From contig JALUMJ010000211.1 of assembly GCA_027040375.1 (NCBI GenBank), positions 1,252-16,002 on the forward strand: 14,751 nt of DNA. Direction: 5' to 3'. The position numbers and the translations under genes are program-made. This DNA is from Campylobacteraceae bacterium. GTDB lineage: Bacteria > Campylobacterota > Campylobacteria > Campylobacterales > Sulfurospirillaceae. This document shows, one piece after another, positions 8,724 to 14,751 of this stretch (positions within the stretch are counted from its first letter, which is position 1; each line of letters begins with the position of its first letter). The notes under the pieces were generated by a model. The model had not been told where the DNA came from and searched no databases. It worked only from the letters and a program-made list of their open reading frames with translations.

Positions 8724-8737
8724 AGCTACTAGTAGCT
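8724..8737. repeat. Central palindrome of arm B
   Basis: AGCTACTAGTAGCT is a perfect palindrome lying at the exact midpoint of arm B (8683-8778). Its core CTACTAGTAG is shared with the palindrome at the centre of arm C. Confidence 0.8.
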
Positions 8738-8828
8738 TCAAAATTTTCTAACGAAGCAAGTGTGCATTTTTCTCATCGTCCTTCGGATAAGTCATAAAGA
8801 AGCAATCTGCAAAGCATCTAGCATTTGA

Positions 8829-8842
8829 CTCTACTAGTAGAG
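8829..8842. repeat. Central palindrome of arm C
   Basis: CTCTACTAGTAGAG is a perfect palindrome within half a base of the midpoint of arm C (8788-8884). It shares the CTACTAGTAG core with arm B. Confidence 0.8.
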
Positions 8843-8920
8843 CCTTCATACTATCTACTTCACATCTTACATCTTTATGACTTACTGGTATGCTTAAGTT
8901 TGGTCTAGGATGGCAAGAGT

Positions 8921-8949
8921 TTAGGCGAGTGAAGTTATCACTCGCCTAA
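8921..8949 (-). terminator. Terminator hairpin after the first TRAP permease
   Basis: TTAGGCGAGTGA (8921-8932) and TCACTCGCCTAA (8938-8949) form a perfect 12-bp stem with a 5-nt loop, 5 nt beyond the stop codon of the minus-strand permease. No strong U-run follows on the minus strand, so it may end transcription only with help, or mainly stabilise the mRNA 3' end. Confidence 0.65.
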
Positions 8950-8954
8950 GATTA

Positions 8955-11126
8955 TTAAGCTAAAGCTTTTTCTCTTTTAACTTTTGCTTTTTGAATCAAA
9001 TATACACTAACATACAAAGCTACTCCAATCACATACGATACATAATGCGATGGAAAATCTAAATGTGTTGCCATTAGTTTTGGTAACATCATAAAAGGTA
9101 TTAGTGCTAAAAGCAATAACCTCTCAAGAGTATTTACTTTAGTTAGCATAAAGCCTTGGGTTGCAGAAGTAAAAGCAAACATGCCCGCAACTGCTCCAAG
9201 AAATATGATAGCAATTTCTGCAGGATTGGATATCCATACCCATTTGGATGAGTCGTTTGGATCTGTAGGATCAACGCTTTCTATCATCAAAAGATTATTA
9301 TTGAAAAAGAACATAAAAGGAAGTATCGCAGTTCTTATATCATAGAAAAATCCTTGCAATCCTGTCTTGATAGGATCAGCTTTTGCAATCCCAGCTGCGG
9401 CATATGCCGCTAGACCCACAGGCGGCGTATCGTCCGCTAATATACCAAAGTAAAACACAAACATGTGCGCTGCTATCATCGGTATAACATATCCGTTTTG
9501 ATTGGCGAGATCCATGATAACAGGAGCTGTCAATGAAGCCATAACGATATAGTTCGCAGTTGTTGGAAGCCCCATACCAAGTATCAATGATGTGATAGCA
9601 GTAAATAGCAGAACCAAAAGAATATAACCATGTGAAAGTTGGTCTATGACATCAGATAAAATTAACCCTATACCTGTAAGCGTAACAGAACCAACGATGA
9701 TACCAGCAACACCAGTAGCTATCGCAATTGGAACCATACTCTTAGCACCATTTACCAAACCCCAGCCGATATCTGTAAACCCTTGGATAAACACACCTTT
9801 AGTTAATTTTTCTTTTTTCATGATGGCAGCTATTGGTCGTTGAGTTATCATAATCAGCATCATAAACAATATCGCATTAAACGCTGCACTTTGTGCAGAG
9901 TGTCTTAAGATGATAAGCGTGTACATCAAAAAGAAAATAGGAATGATATAGTGGATACCTTTTATGAAAATTGGCCAAGCTTTACCAAGTTTACTAGGAT
10001 CCTCGCCTTTTAATCCTGCTTTTTTTGCTTCTAAATGAACTATGTAAAATAGTGCAAAATAACTAGTAAAAGCCGGAACAAAAGCTGCAAAAACTATCTC
10101 TGTATAGTTTAAACCTAAAAATTCCGCCATGATAAATGCGGCGGCCCCCATGATAGGCGGCATCAGCTGCCCATTGACTGACGCGGCAACTTCTACTGCG
10201 CCGGCTTTATGAGCTGGAAAGCCCAACCTTTTCATTAATGGAATTGTAAATGTTCCTGTTGTAACTGTATTTGCTATAGATGAGCCAGATATGATCCCCA
10301 TCATACCAGAAGCTGCAACAGAAGCTTTGGCCGGTCCACCATCATATCTTCCAAGTAGCGTATATGCTAGATTTATAAAGTATTCACCTGCGCCTGCTCG
10401 ATCAAGCAAGGCTCCAAAGAGAACAAATAAAAATACATAACTAGCACTAACTCCAAGAGGAACACCAAATATACCCTCAGTTGTCAATACCATTTGTCCC
10501 ATCAATTTGCTGACACTCGCACCTTTGTGAGCGATGAGGTCTGGCATATACGGTCCAAATATATCATATATTATAAATATGACTGATATCAGAGGCAATG
10601 GAAGCCCCATAACACGCCTTGCACCCTCTAAAACTATGATACAAACTAGAACACCCACCACGACATCAGTCTGTGTCCATGCACCTGAACGCATAGCAAG
10701 ATTTGTGTATTCGTACCATTTGTATAGAACAACTACTACACCAACAGCAGCAAATGCAAAATCATACCAAGTTATCTTTTTTCTAAGGTTTACAGTTTTA
10801 AATATAGGATAAACTGTATATGCTAGTATTACAGCAAATGCTAGATGCCCAGCTCTTGCAAAAACGCTGTTTATAGGATGCATAACTATATACATTTGAA
10901 ATATCGACCAACTAAAAGCTATAACCGCTATAAACCAATATTGCCAAGAGTCTTCTGGAAATATTCTCTGCCCTTCAAGCTCACTTATGAGCTTTTCTTC
11001 ATCTTCGATATCTTCTGGAAACGGTGGAACTTCTTTTTTTAGATTTGATAAATTATCTAAAGCTTCCTCATTATCCTTTTCAATATCTTCCAGATATTCT
11101 TTGTTCATCTGACCATGTTTCTTCAA
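8955..11126 (-). CDS. TRAP transporter fused permease, TAXI type (copy 1)
   Basis: A 723-residue inner-membrane permease combining the small (DctQ-like) and large (DctM-like) subunits of a TRAP transporter. An acidic cytoplasmic N-terminus (1-60) is followed by about four membrane helices (60-190), then the DctM-type domain with GQMVLTTEGIFGVPLGVSAS (210-229), DRAGAGEYF (242-250), GGPAKASVAASG (263-274), NGQLMPPIMGAAAF (318-331) and ILGMGLPTTANYIV. With a TAXI-family binding protein it would use an ion gradient to import an unknown organic acid or amino acid. The start is a TTG at 11126, chosen because AAGGAGG lies 6 nt upstream; an ATG seven codons in lacks such a site. It lies downstream of its binding-protein gene and is paralogous to 12370-14544. 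Confidence 0.93.
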   Translation of the reverse strand: MKKHGQMNKEYLEDIEKDNEEALDNLSNLKKEVPPFPEDIEDEEKLISELEGQRIFPEDSWQYWFIAVIAFSWSIFQMYIVMHPINSVFARAGHLAFAVILAYTVYPIFKTVNLRKKITWYDFAFAAVGVVVVLYKWYEYTNLAMRSGAWTQTDVVVGVLVCIIVLEGARRVMGLPLPLISVIFIIYDIFGPYMPDLIAHKGASVSKLMGQMVLTTEGIFGVPLGVSASYVFLFVLFGALLDRAGAGEYFINLAYTLLGRYDGGPAKASVAASGMMGIISGSSIANTVTTGTFTIPLMKRLGFPAHKAGAVEVAASVNGQLMPPIMGAAAFIMAEFLGLNYTEIVFAAFVPAFTSYFALFYIVHLEAKKAGLKGEDPSKLGKAWPIFIKGIHYIIPIFFLMYTLIILRHSAQSAAFNAILFMMLIMITQRPIAAIMKKEKLTKGVFIQGFTDIGWGLVNGAKSMVPIAIATGVAGIIVGSVTLTGIGLILSDVIDQLSHGYILLVLLFTAITSLILGMGLPTTANYIVMASLTAPVIMDLANQNGYVIPMIAAHMFVFYFGILADDTPPVGLAAYAAAGIAKADPIKTGLQGFFYDIRTAILPFMFFFNNNLLMIESVDPTDPNDSSKWVWISNPAEIAIIFLGAVAGMFAFTSATQGFMLTKVNTLERLLLLALIPFMMLPKLMATHLDFPSHYVSYVIGVALYVSVYLIQKAKVKREKALA

Positions 11127-11145
11127 GCTAATCCTCCTTAGTATT

Positions 11146-11187
11146 AGGGTATTTTTAAATATTCTAATAAATATTTAAAAATACCCT
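11146..11187 (-). promoter_or_regulatory. Long AT-rich hairpin before permease copy 1
   Basis: AGGGTATTTTTAAATATT (11146-11163) pairs perfectly over 18 bp with 11170-11187, loop 6 nt. It lies directly before the AAGGAGG of the permease. Being second of two hairpins between binding protein and permease, it may protect the upstream mRNA end or tune permease translation. Confidence 0.6.
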
Positions 11188-11198
11188 TCTGAAATATA

Positions 11199-11325
11199 TA
11201 TGAAGCCCTGAACCCAGGGCTTCTTTATCTAAAACATACTTACTATAATAAGCCTGCTTCTTTAAATGCTTTTATAGCACCTGGATGTTGAGGGATACTC
11301 AAACCATCAAGAAGGCTTTTTTTAG
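11199..11325. repeat. 127-bp direct repeat, copy 1
   Basis: Identical base for base to 14625-14751, where the window ends. It covers the last 27 codons and stop of the TAXI binding protein, the trailer, and the GAAGCCCTG hairpin. Spacing between copies is 3426 bp. Identity stops one base before the hairpin flank diverges. Confidence 0.95.
11202..11223 (-). terminator. Attenuator-type hairpin after TAXI binding protein copy 1
   Basis: GAAGCCCTG (11202-11210) and CAGGGCTTC (11215-11223) form a perfect 9-bp stem with a 4-nt loop, 19 nt past the binding-protein stop. An AU-rich stretch without a long U-run follows on the minus strand. Within the cassette it would lower permease expression relative to the binding protein by partial termination or by blocking 3' decay. 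Confidence 0.65.
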
Positions 11326-12190
11326 TAATTGTTTTGTATGCTGGGTGAAGCTTTTTGAAAGCTGCAAAGTTATCTAAAATAGTTTTTACTACAGTATAAA
11401 CAACTTTCTCACTAGTTTTTGCACTTGTACAAAGAACAGCTTTTACACCGATACTTGGAGTGTCATGTGTAACACCTTTATAGAATGTTCCAGAGATGAT
11501 ACCTTTTGCATAGTAAGGGTATTTTTTAACTAGCATATCAACTGGTTTTCCTTGAATTGGAATCAAATCAATATCAACTGAGTTAGCAGCATCTTTGATG
11601 TTTGCTGTCGGGTGACCAAACACTGCAAAATAACCATCTACATGATCATCTTTAAGTAGTGTTGGACCTTCACTTGAGCTAAGCTCATCAATTTGTTTTA
11701 AATCAGAGTGTTTGATACCAAATGCTTTAAGAACTATCTCAGTAGTCATTCTAGTACCTGAACCCGGGGTGTCTATATTGATACGCTTACCCTTTACATC
11801 CATTAAAGTTTTGATGCCAGATCTCTTAGCAACTACAAATGTAAGTAATTCAGGATAGATTGCCATAGTACTTCTAAGTTCTTTTATAGCTTTACCTTTG
11901 AACTTACCTATGCCATTATATGCTTGGTATGCAGTATCACTTTGTGAAATACCAAAATCAAGCTCACCTTGATGAATTGTATTTACATTATATACTGAAC
12001 CACCAGTTGACTCAACAGAACATCTGATGCCTGTTTTTTTCTTTTGCTTGTTTACCATTCGGCAAATTGCTCCACCAGTCGGATAGTAAACACCTGTAAC
12101 ACCACCAGTTCCGATAGTGATAAATTGCGCTGCAAATGCAGGAAGACTTAAAGCACCAGCTAACGCTATAGTAGCAAGTTTTTTGTTCAT
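11243..12190 (-). CDS. TAXI-family TRAP solute-binding protein (copy 1)
   Basis: A 315-residue periplasmic binding protein that captures the substrate and delivers it to the fused permease encoded downstream. A Sec signal peptide (1-20, MNKKLATIALAGALSLPAFA) ends in AFA before AQF. The mature start FITIGTGGVTGVYYPTGGAI (23-42) is the hallmark of the TAXI family, followed by STGGS (62-66) and DFGISQSDTAYQAYNG. C-terminal LLDGLSIPQHPGAIKAFKEAG is also usual. The ligand cannot be read from sequence; family members are linked to glutamate, 2-oxoglutarate and other small acids. AAAGGAG lies 5 nt before the ATG. It is the first gene of the copy-1 cassette. Confidence 0.94.
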   Translation of the reverse strand: MNKKLATIALAGALSLPAFAAQFITIGTGGVTGVYYPTGGAICRMVNKQKKKTGIRCSVESTGGSVYNVNTIHQGELDFGISQSDTAYQAYNGIGKFKGKAIKELRSTMAIYPELLTFVVAKRSGIKTLMDVKGKRINIDTPGSGTRMTTEIVLKAFGIKHSDLKQIDELSSSEGPTLLKDDHVDGYFAVFGHPTANIKDAANSVDIDLIPIQGKPVDMLVKKYPYYAKGIISGTFYKGVTHDTPSIGVKAVLCTSAKTSEKVVYTVVKTILDNFAAFKKLHPAYKTITKKSLLDGLSIPQHPGAIKAFKEAGLL

Positions 12191-12334
12191 GTAAACTCCT
12201 TTTAAATTTTTAACTCTAAAGAGTTAATATGGGATAATGTTAGCAACTGTAGCCTTGGTTTTAGCTTATACCTTAAGTGCTTGTATAAAAAATAAATTTA
12301 AATTAAAATAGAAAAAATTGATATATGGACAGTT
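12191..12334 (-). promoter_or_regulatory. Likely promoter and leader region of cassette 1
   Basis: This gap between the two cassettes must hold the promoter for the copy-1 binding protein unless transcription reads through from cassette 2. On the minus strand, GGTATAAG about 80 nt upstream of the start could be an extended -10 box; the match is only moderate. In the leader, TAACTCT (12211-12217) and AGAGTTA (12220-12226) form a 7-bp inverted repeat with 2-nt spacing, close enough to the Shine-Dalgarno site to serve as an operator or leader hairpin. No sigma-54 site was seen. Confidence 0.35.
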
Positions 12335-12368
12335 AATTATGTGGGTAATCTAAATTACCCACATAATT
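12335..12368 (-). terminator. Terminator hairpin after the second TRAP permease
   Basis: AATTATGTGGGTAAT (12335-12349) and ATTACCCACATAATT (12354-12368) form a perfect 15-bp stem with a 4-nt loop. It begins one base after the permease stop codon (12370-12372). The T-run flanks it on the plus-strand side, so its strength as an intrinsic terminator for the minus strand is uncertain. Confidence 0.65.
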
Positions 12369-12369
12369 T

Positions 12370-14544
12370 TTATACTCTGAGGGTTTTTGCTCTTTTTACT
12401 TTCATTTTTTGCATTAAATATACAAGAAAATAAATTGCAAATGCAGTTAGATAGCTTAAATACTCATTTGGATAGTGAAGATGGTTTACTATCAATTGTG
12501 GTTGCATTGCAAATGGAATAACACATATAAGCAATAGCCTTTCTATGGTATTTACTTTTGTGACAAACCAGCCTTGAGTGGCGGAAGTAAATGCAAACAT
12601 ACCAAGAAGAGCAGAGATAAAAATAATACCAATTTCGAGTGGATTAGACACCCATACCCATTTCGTAGGATCATCGGGATTAAGCTTATCGACGCTTGCT
12701 ATCATTAGCAATTTATTGTTGAAAAAGAACATAAAGGGCAATAAGCCAGTTCTTATGTCATAGAAAAATCCTTGCAATCCTGTTTTGACAGGGTCCGCTT
12801 TTGCAATTCCAGCTGCGGCATATGCCGCTAAACCCACAGGTGGCGTATCATCTGCTAATATACCAAAGTAGAACACAAACATATGAGCTGCAAGCATCGG
12901 AATTACATAACCATTGTGAGCAGCCAAATTCATGATAACAGGAGCTGTCAATGAAGCCATAACGATATAGTTCGCAGTTGTTGGAAGTCCCATGCCCAAA
13001 ATCAATGATGTGATAGCAGTAAAAAGAAGAACGAGGATAATATAACCATGTGAAAGTTGAGCTATAACTTCAGTCAGTATTAGCCCGATGCCAGTTAATG
13101 TAACTGAACCAACAATTATACCAGCAACTGCAGTGGCTGCGGCTATAGGAATCATAGCTTTTGCACCGTTTATCATTCCTTGTCCAATATCAATAAAACC
13201 TGAAATTAATATCGCTTGCGTAATTCCTTCTTTTTTTATGAAGGCATGTATGGGCTTTTGTATAACCATAATCAACATCATTAATACAATAGCATTAAAC
13301 GCTGCACTTTGGGCAGATTGTCTAAGGATAATTAGAGTGTACATCAAATATAAGATAGGTATAATAAAATGTATCCCCTTGATAAATATAGGCCAAGCTC
13401 TGCCTAGAACTTTTGGATCTTCTCCTTTGATTCCTTGTTTTTTTGCTTCTAAGTGAACTATAAAAAACAGTGAAAAGTAACAAACAAATGCAGGTAAGAA
13501 AGCTGCAAATATTACCTCCGTATAACTAAGCCCTAAAAATTCTGCCATGATAAATGCAGCAGCTCCCATGATAGGAGGCATTAGTTGACCATTTACAGAA
13601 GCAGAAACTTCAACCGCAGCAGCTTTATGAGACGGAAAGCCCAACCTTTTCATCAAAGGGATAGTGAATGTTCCAACGGTTACAGTATTTGCTATAGATG
13701 AGCCTGAAATCATACCCATCAAACCTGAAGCTGCAACTGAAGCTTTTGCAGGACCGCCATCAAATCTTCCAAGTAGTGTATATGCTAGTTTTATAAAATA
13801 CTCACCTGCTCCTGCTCTATCTAATAGGGCGCCAAATAACACAAACAAGAAAACATAACTAGCACTTACGCCTAAAGGCACGCCATAGATTCCCTCGGTT
13901 GTTAAAACCATTTGACCCATTAAAATTGGTAAATGATCTGCTTTATGTGCGATGAGATCAGGCATATATGGACCAAAATAATCATATAACAAAAAGACTA
14001 TAGCTACTATAGGTAATGGTAACCCCATAACGCGTCTAGCGATTTCCAAAACTGTGATGACAACTATCACACCCATTACAATATCTAGTTGTGTCCATGC
14101 ACCTGAACGCATTGCAAGTTCATTGTATGCGTACCACTTGTATAGTGCACCACCGACTCCAACTATTGTAAAAACTATATCATACCAAGTAATTTTATTT
14201 CTGAGACTTTTTGCCTTAATAATAGGGTAGAGAGAGTAAGAGAGTAACACTGCAAAAGCTAAATGGAATGACCTAAGAAATACATCGTTTATAGGATGTA
14301 CGACAACCCATAATTGAAAAATTGACCATGAAAAAGCTACTAATGAGACAAATTTATAGTTAAAAGAGCCAGGTTTAAAATCTCTTTGGCCTTCTAATTC
14401 ATTGATTAGTTTTTCTTCTGATGTTGCATGTTTTTCTGAAGGTATCGTGCTTTTATCTAGTTTGCTTGCCTCGCTGAAATCATTTGCTCCTTTTTCTTCT
14501 ATATCCTCTAAATATTCTTTTTTTAGGTTATGTTCTTTTTTCAA
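12370..14544 (-). CDS. TRAP transporter fused permease, TAXI type (copy 2)
   Basis: A 724-residue paralogue of the permease at 8955-11126, with the same layout: acidic cytoplasmic N-terminus, about four DctQ-like helices, then the DctM-type domain with GVPLGVSASYVFLFVLFGAL, GGPAKASVAASG, NGQLMPPIMGAAAF and GMGLPTTANYIV. The core is nearly the same in both copies; the N-terminal 60 residues and some loops and helices differ, so transport rate or substrate may differ. I place the start at TTG 14544, not the in-frame TTG at 14559, for two reasons: AAAGGA lies 6 nt before it, and the resulting MKKEHNLKKEYLEDIE aligns without gaps to MKKHGQMNKEYLEDIE of copy 1. It is downstream of the truncated binding-protein gene at the window edge. 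Confidence 0.92.
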   Translation of the reverse strand: MKKEHNLKKEYLEDIEEKGANDFSEASKLDKSTIPSEKHATSEEKLINELEGQRDFKPGSFNYKFVSLVAFSWSIFQLWVVVHPINDVFLRSFHLAFAVLLSYSLYPIIKAKSLRNKITWYDIVFTIVGVGGALYKWYAYNELAMRSGAWTQLDIVMGVIVVITVLEIARRVMGLPLPIVAIVFLLYDYFGPYMPDLIAHKADHLPILMGQMVLTTEGIYGVPLGVSASYVFLFVLFGALLDRAGAGEYFIKLAYTLLGRFDGGPAKASVAASGLMGMISGSSIANTVTVGTFTIPLMKRLGFPSHKAAAVEVSASVNGQLMPPIMGAAAFIMAEFLGLSYTEVIFAAFLPAFVCYFSLFFIVHLEAKKQGIKGEDPKVLGRAWPIFIKGIHFIIPILYLMYTLIILRQSAQSAAFNAIVLMMLIMVIQKPIHAFIKKEGITQAILISGFIDIGQGMINGAKAMIPIAAATAVAGIIVGSVTLTGIGLILTEVIAQLSHGYIILVLLFTAITSLILGMGLPTTANYIVMASLTAPVIMNLAAHNGYVIPMLAAHMFVFYFGILADDTPPVGLAAYAAAGIAKADPVKTGLQGFFYDIRTGLLPFMFFFNNKLLMIASVDKLNPDDPTKWVWVSNPLEIGIIFISALLGMFAFTSATQGWFVTKVNTIERLLLICVIPFAMQPQLIVNHLHYPNEYLSYLTAFAIYFLVYLMQKMKVKRAKTLRV

Positions 14545-14598
14545 ATTATATCCTTTCAACTCATATTTAGGATATTTTTAAAATATATAATTTTAATA

Positions 14599-14628
14599 CA
14601 TACTTTAAAAACATCTTTTTAAAGTATG
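14599..14628 (-). promoter_or_regulatory. Hairpin before permease copy 2
   Basis: CATACTTTAAAAA (14599-14611) pairs with TTTTTAAAGTATG (14616-14628), a 13-bp stem with a 4-nt loop. It sits at the position of the 11146-11187 hairpin of cassette 1 but has a different sequence. Its outer end shares two bases with the foot of the neighbouring GAAGCCCTG hairpin, so the two stems would compete there. Confidence 0.55.
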
Positions 14629-14649
14629 AAGCCCTGAACCCAGGGCTTC
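14628..14649 (-). terminator. Attenuator-type hairpin after TAXI binding protein copy 2
   Basis: The same GAAGCCCTG / CAGGGCTTC 9-bp stem and 4-nt loop as in cassette 1, again 19 nt past the binding-protein stop. Confidence 0.65.
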
Positions 14650-14668
14650 TTTATCTAAAACATACTTA

Positions 14669-14751
14669 CTATAATAAGCCTGCTTCTTTAAATGCTTTTA
14701 TAGCACCTGGATGTTGAGGGATACTCAAACCATCAAGAAGGCTTTTTTTAG
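14669..14751 (-). CDS. TAXI-family TRAP solute-binding protein (copy 2), C-terminal fragment
   Basis: Only the last 27 residues and the stop codon are in the window; the gene continues beyond the edge. The visible part (ending in LSIPQHPGAIKAFKEAGLL) is identical to copy 1 in protein and DNA. It would be the binding partner of the permease at 12370-14544. Truncation is due to the window, not to a mutation. Confidence 0.9.
   Translation of the reverse strand, partial: KKSLLDGLSIPQHPGAIKAFKEAGLL

Larger units (their letters stand above)
8651..8916. repeat. 266-bp cloverleaf-like palindromic element
   Basis: The outer ends 8651-8682 and 8885-8916 are a perfect 32-bp inverted repeat (TTGCCATCCTAGACC... 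/ ...GGTCTAGGATGGCAA). Arm B begins at 8683, one base after the left outer repeat, and runs to 8778: its closing 12 bp are CGATGAGAAAAA (8683-8694) and TTTTTCTCATCG (8767-8778). After a 9-nt linker, arm C runs 8788-8884 and is closed by the 13-bp pair TAAGTCATAAAGA (8788-8800) and TCTTTATGACTTA (8872-8884), ending directly against the right outer repeat. Each arm is centred on a 14-bp palindrome: AGCTACTAGTAGCT (8724-8737) and CTCTACTAGTAGAG (8829-8842). No transposase gene and no clear target duplication is seen. It may be a non-autonomous palindromic repeat, a structured RNA, or a bidirectional terminator between convergent genes. Confidence 0.85.
14625..14751. repeat. 127-bp direct repeat, copy 2 (runs off the window)
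   Basis: Identical to 11199-11325. The identity continues to the last base of the window, so the true repeat is probably longer and may include much of the second binding-protein gene. Confidence 0.95.

Noticed and set aside
8683..8884. CRISPR array, because of the recurring CTACTAGTAG.
   Set aside because: Only two short occurrences, each a palindrome centre, with no regular repeat-spacer units.
57..8916. That the RAYT transposase mobilises the cloverleaf element at 8651-8916.
   Set aside because: The ends of the two (GGGGTCAGGG versus TTGCCATCCTAG) share no visible sequence; proximity alone is not evidence.
8651..8916. Cloverleaf region as a tRNA or tmRNA.
   Set aside because: The arms are far too long, there is no T-loop GTTCRA motif and no acceptor CCA; the resemblance is only in outline.
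13088..13456. 122-codon plus-strand frame inside the second permease gene.
   Set aside because: It is the antisense of a clearly coding membrane-protein gene, and a similar antisense frame in copy 1 is shorter and not conserved.
14545..14559. Start of permease copy 2 at TTG 14559.
   Set aside because: No ribosome-binding site precedes it; TTG 14544 has AAAGGA 6 nt upstream and aligns exactly with the N-terminus of copy 1.

Overview
The window comes from a low-GC bacterium, almost certainly a member of the Campylobacterota (epsilonproteobacteria). The strongest evidence is the gene order gyrA - flgP - flgQ - flgR - asd, which from memory matches Campylobacter jejuni (Cj1027c to Cj1023c). FlgP and FlgQ are flagellar proteins of this phylum. 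Paired TAXI-type TRAP transporters point to a free-living Sulfurimonas- or Sulfurospirillum-like relative rather than Campylobacter itself, but the genus cannot be fixed from sequence reading alone.

Layout. (1) 57-900 is a compact mobile unit: one REP-associated tyrosine transposase (RAYT/Y1 family) bounded by a perfect 31-bp inverted repeat whose right copy contains the stop codon. (2) 964-8662 is a tightly packed plus-strand gene run: gyrA, flgP, flgQ, flgR, asd, hemE and a radical SAM protein. Several junctions overlap (25 nt flgP/flgQ, 4 nt flgR/asd, 4 nt hemE/radical SAM), which suggests co-transcription and translational coupling of unrelated functions: DNA topology, flagellar basal-disk assembly, sigma-54 flagellar control, aspartate-family amino acids and haem. 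(3) 8651-8916 is a 266-bp element with a cloverleaf-like palindromic layout: a 32-bp perfect outer stem enclosing two arms of 96 and 97 nt, each centred on a CTACTAGTAG palindrome. It overlaps the last codons of the radical SAM gene and lies between convergent gene blocks. (4) 8921-14751 is on the minus strand and holds a tandem duplication of a two-gene TRAP-TAXI uptake cassette: solute-binding protein, then fused DctQM permease. The period is about 3.4 kb. The second binding-protein gene is cut by the window edge. The two permeases have diverged, yet the 127 bp covering the 3' end of the binding-protein gene and the hairpin behind it are identical in both copies.

How the parts work together. 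The TRAP-TAXI cassettes should each import an organic substrate (identity unknown) using an ion gradient, with the periplasmic binding protein made in excess of the permease through hairpins placed between the two genes. The plus-strand run is the vertically inherited core. The RAYT unit and the cloverleaf element are the accessory insertions and the least explained parts of the window.
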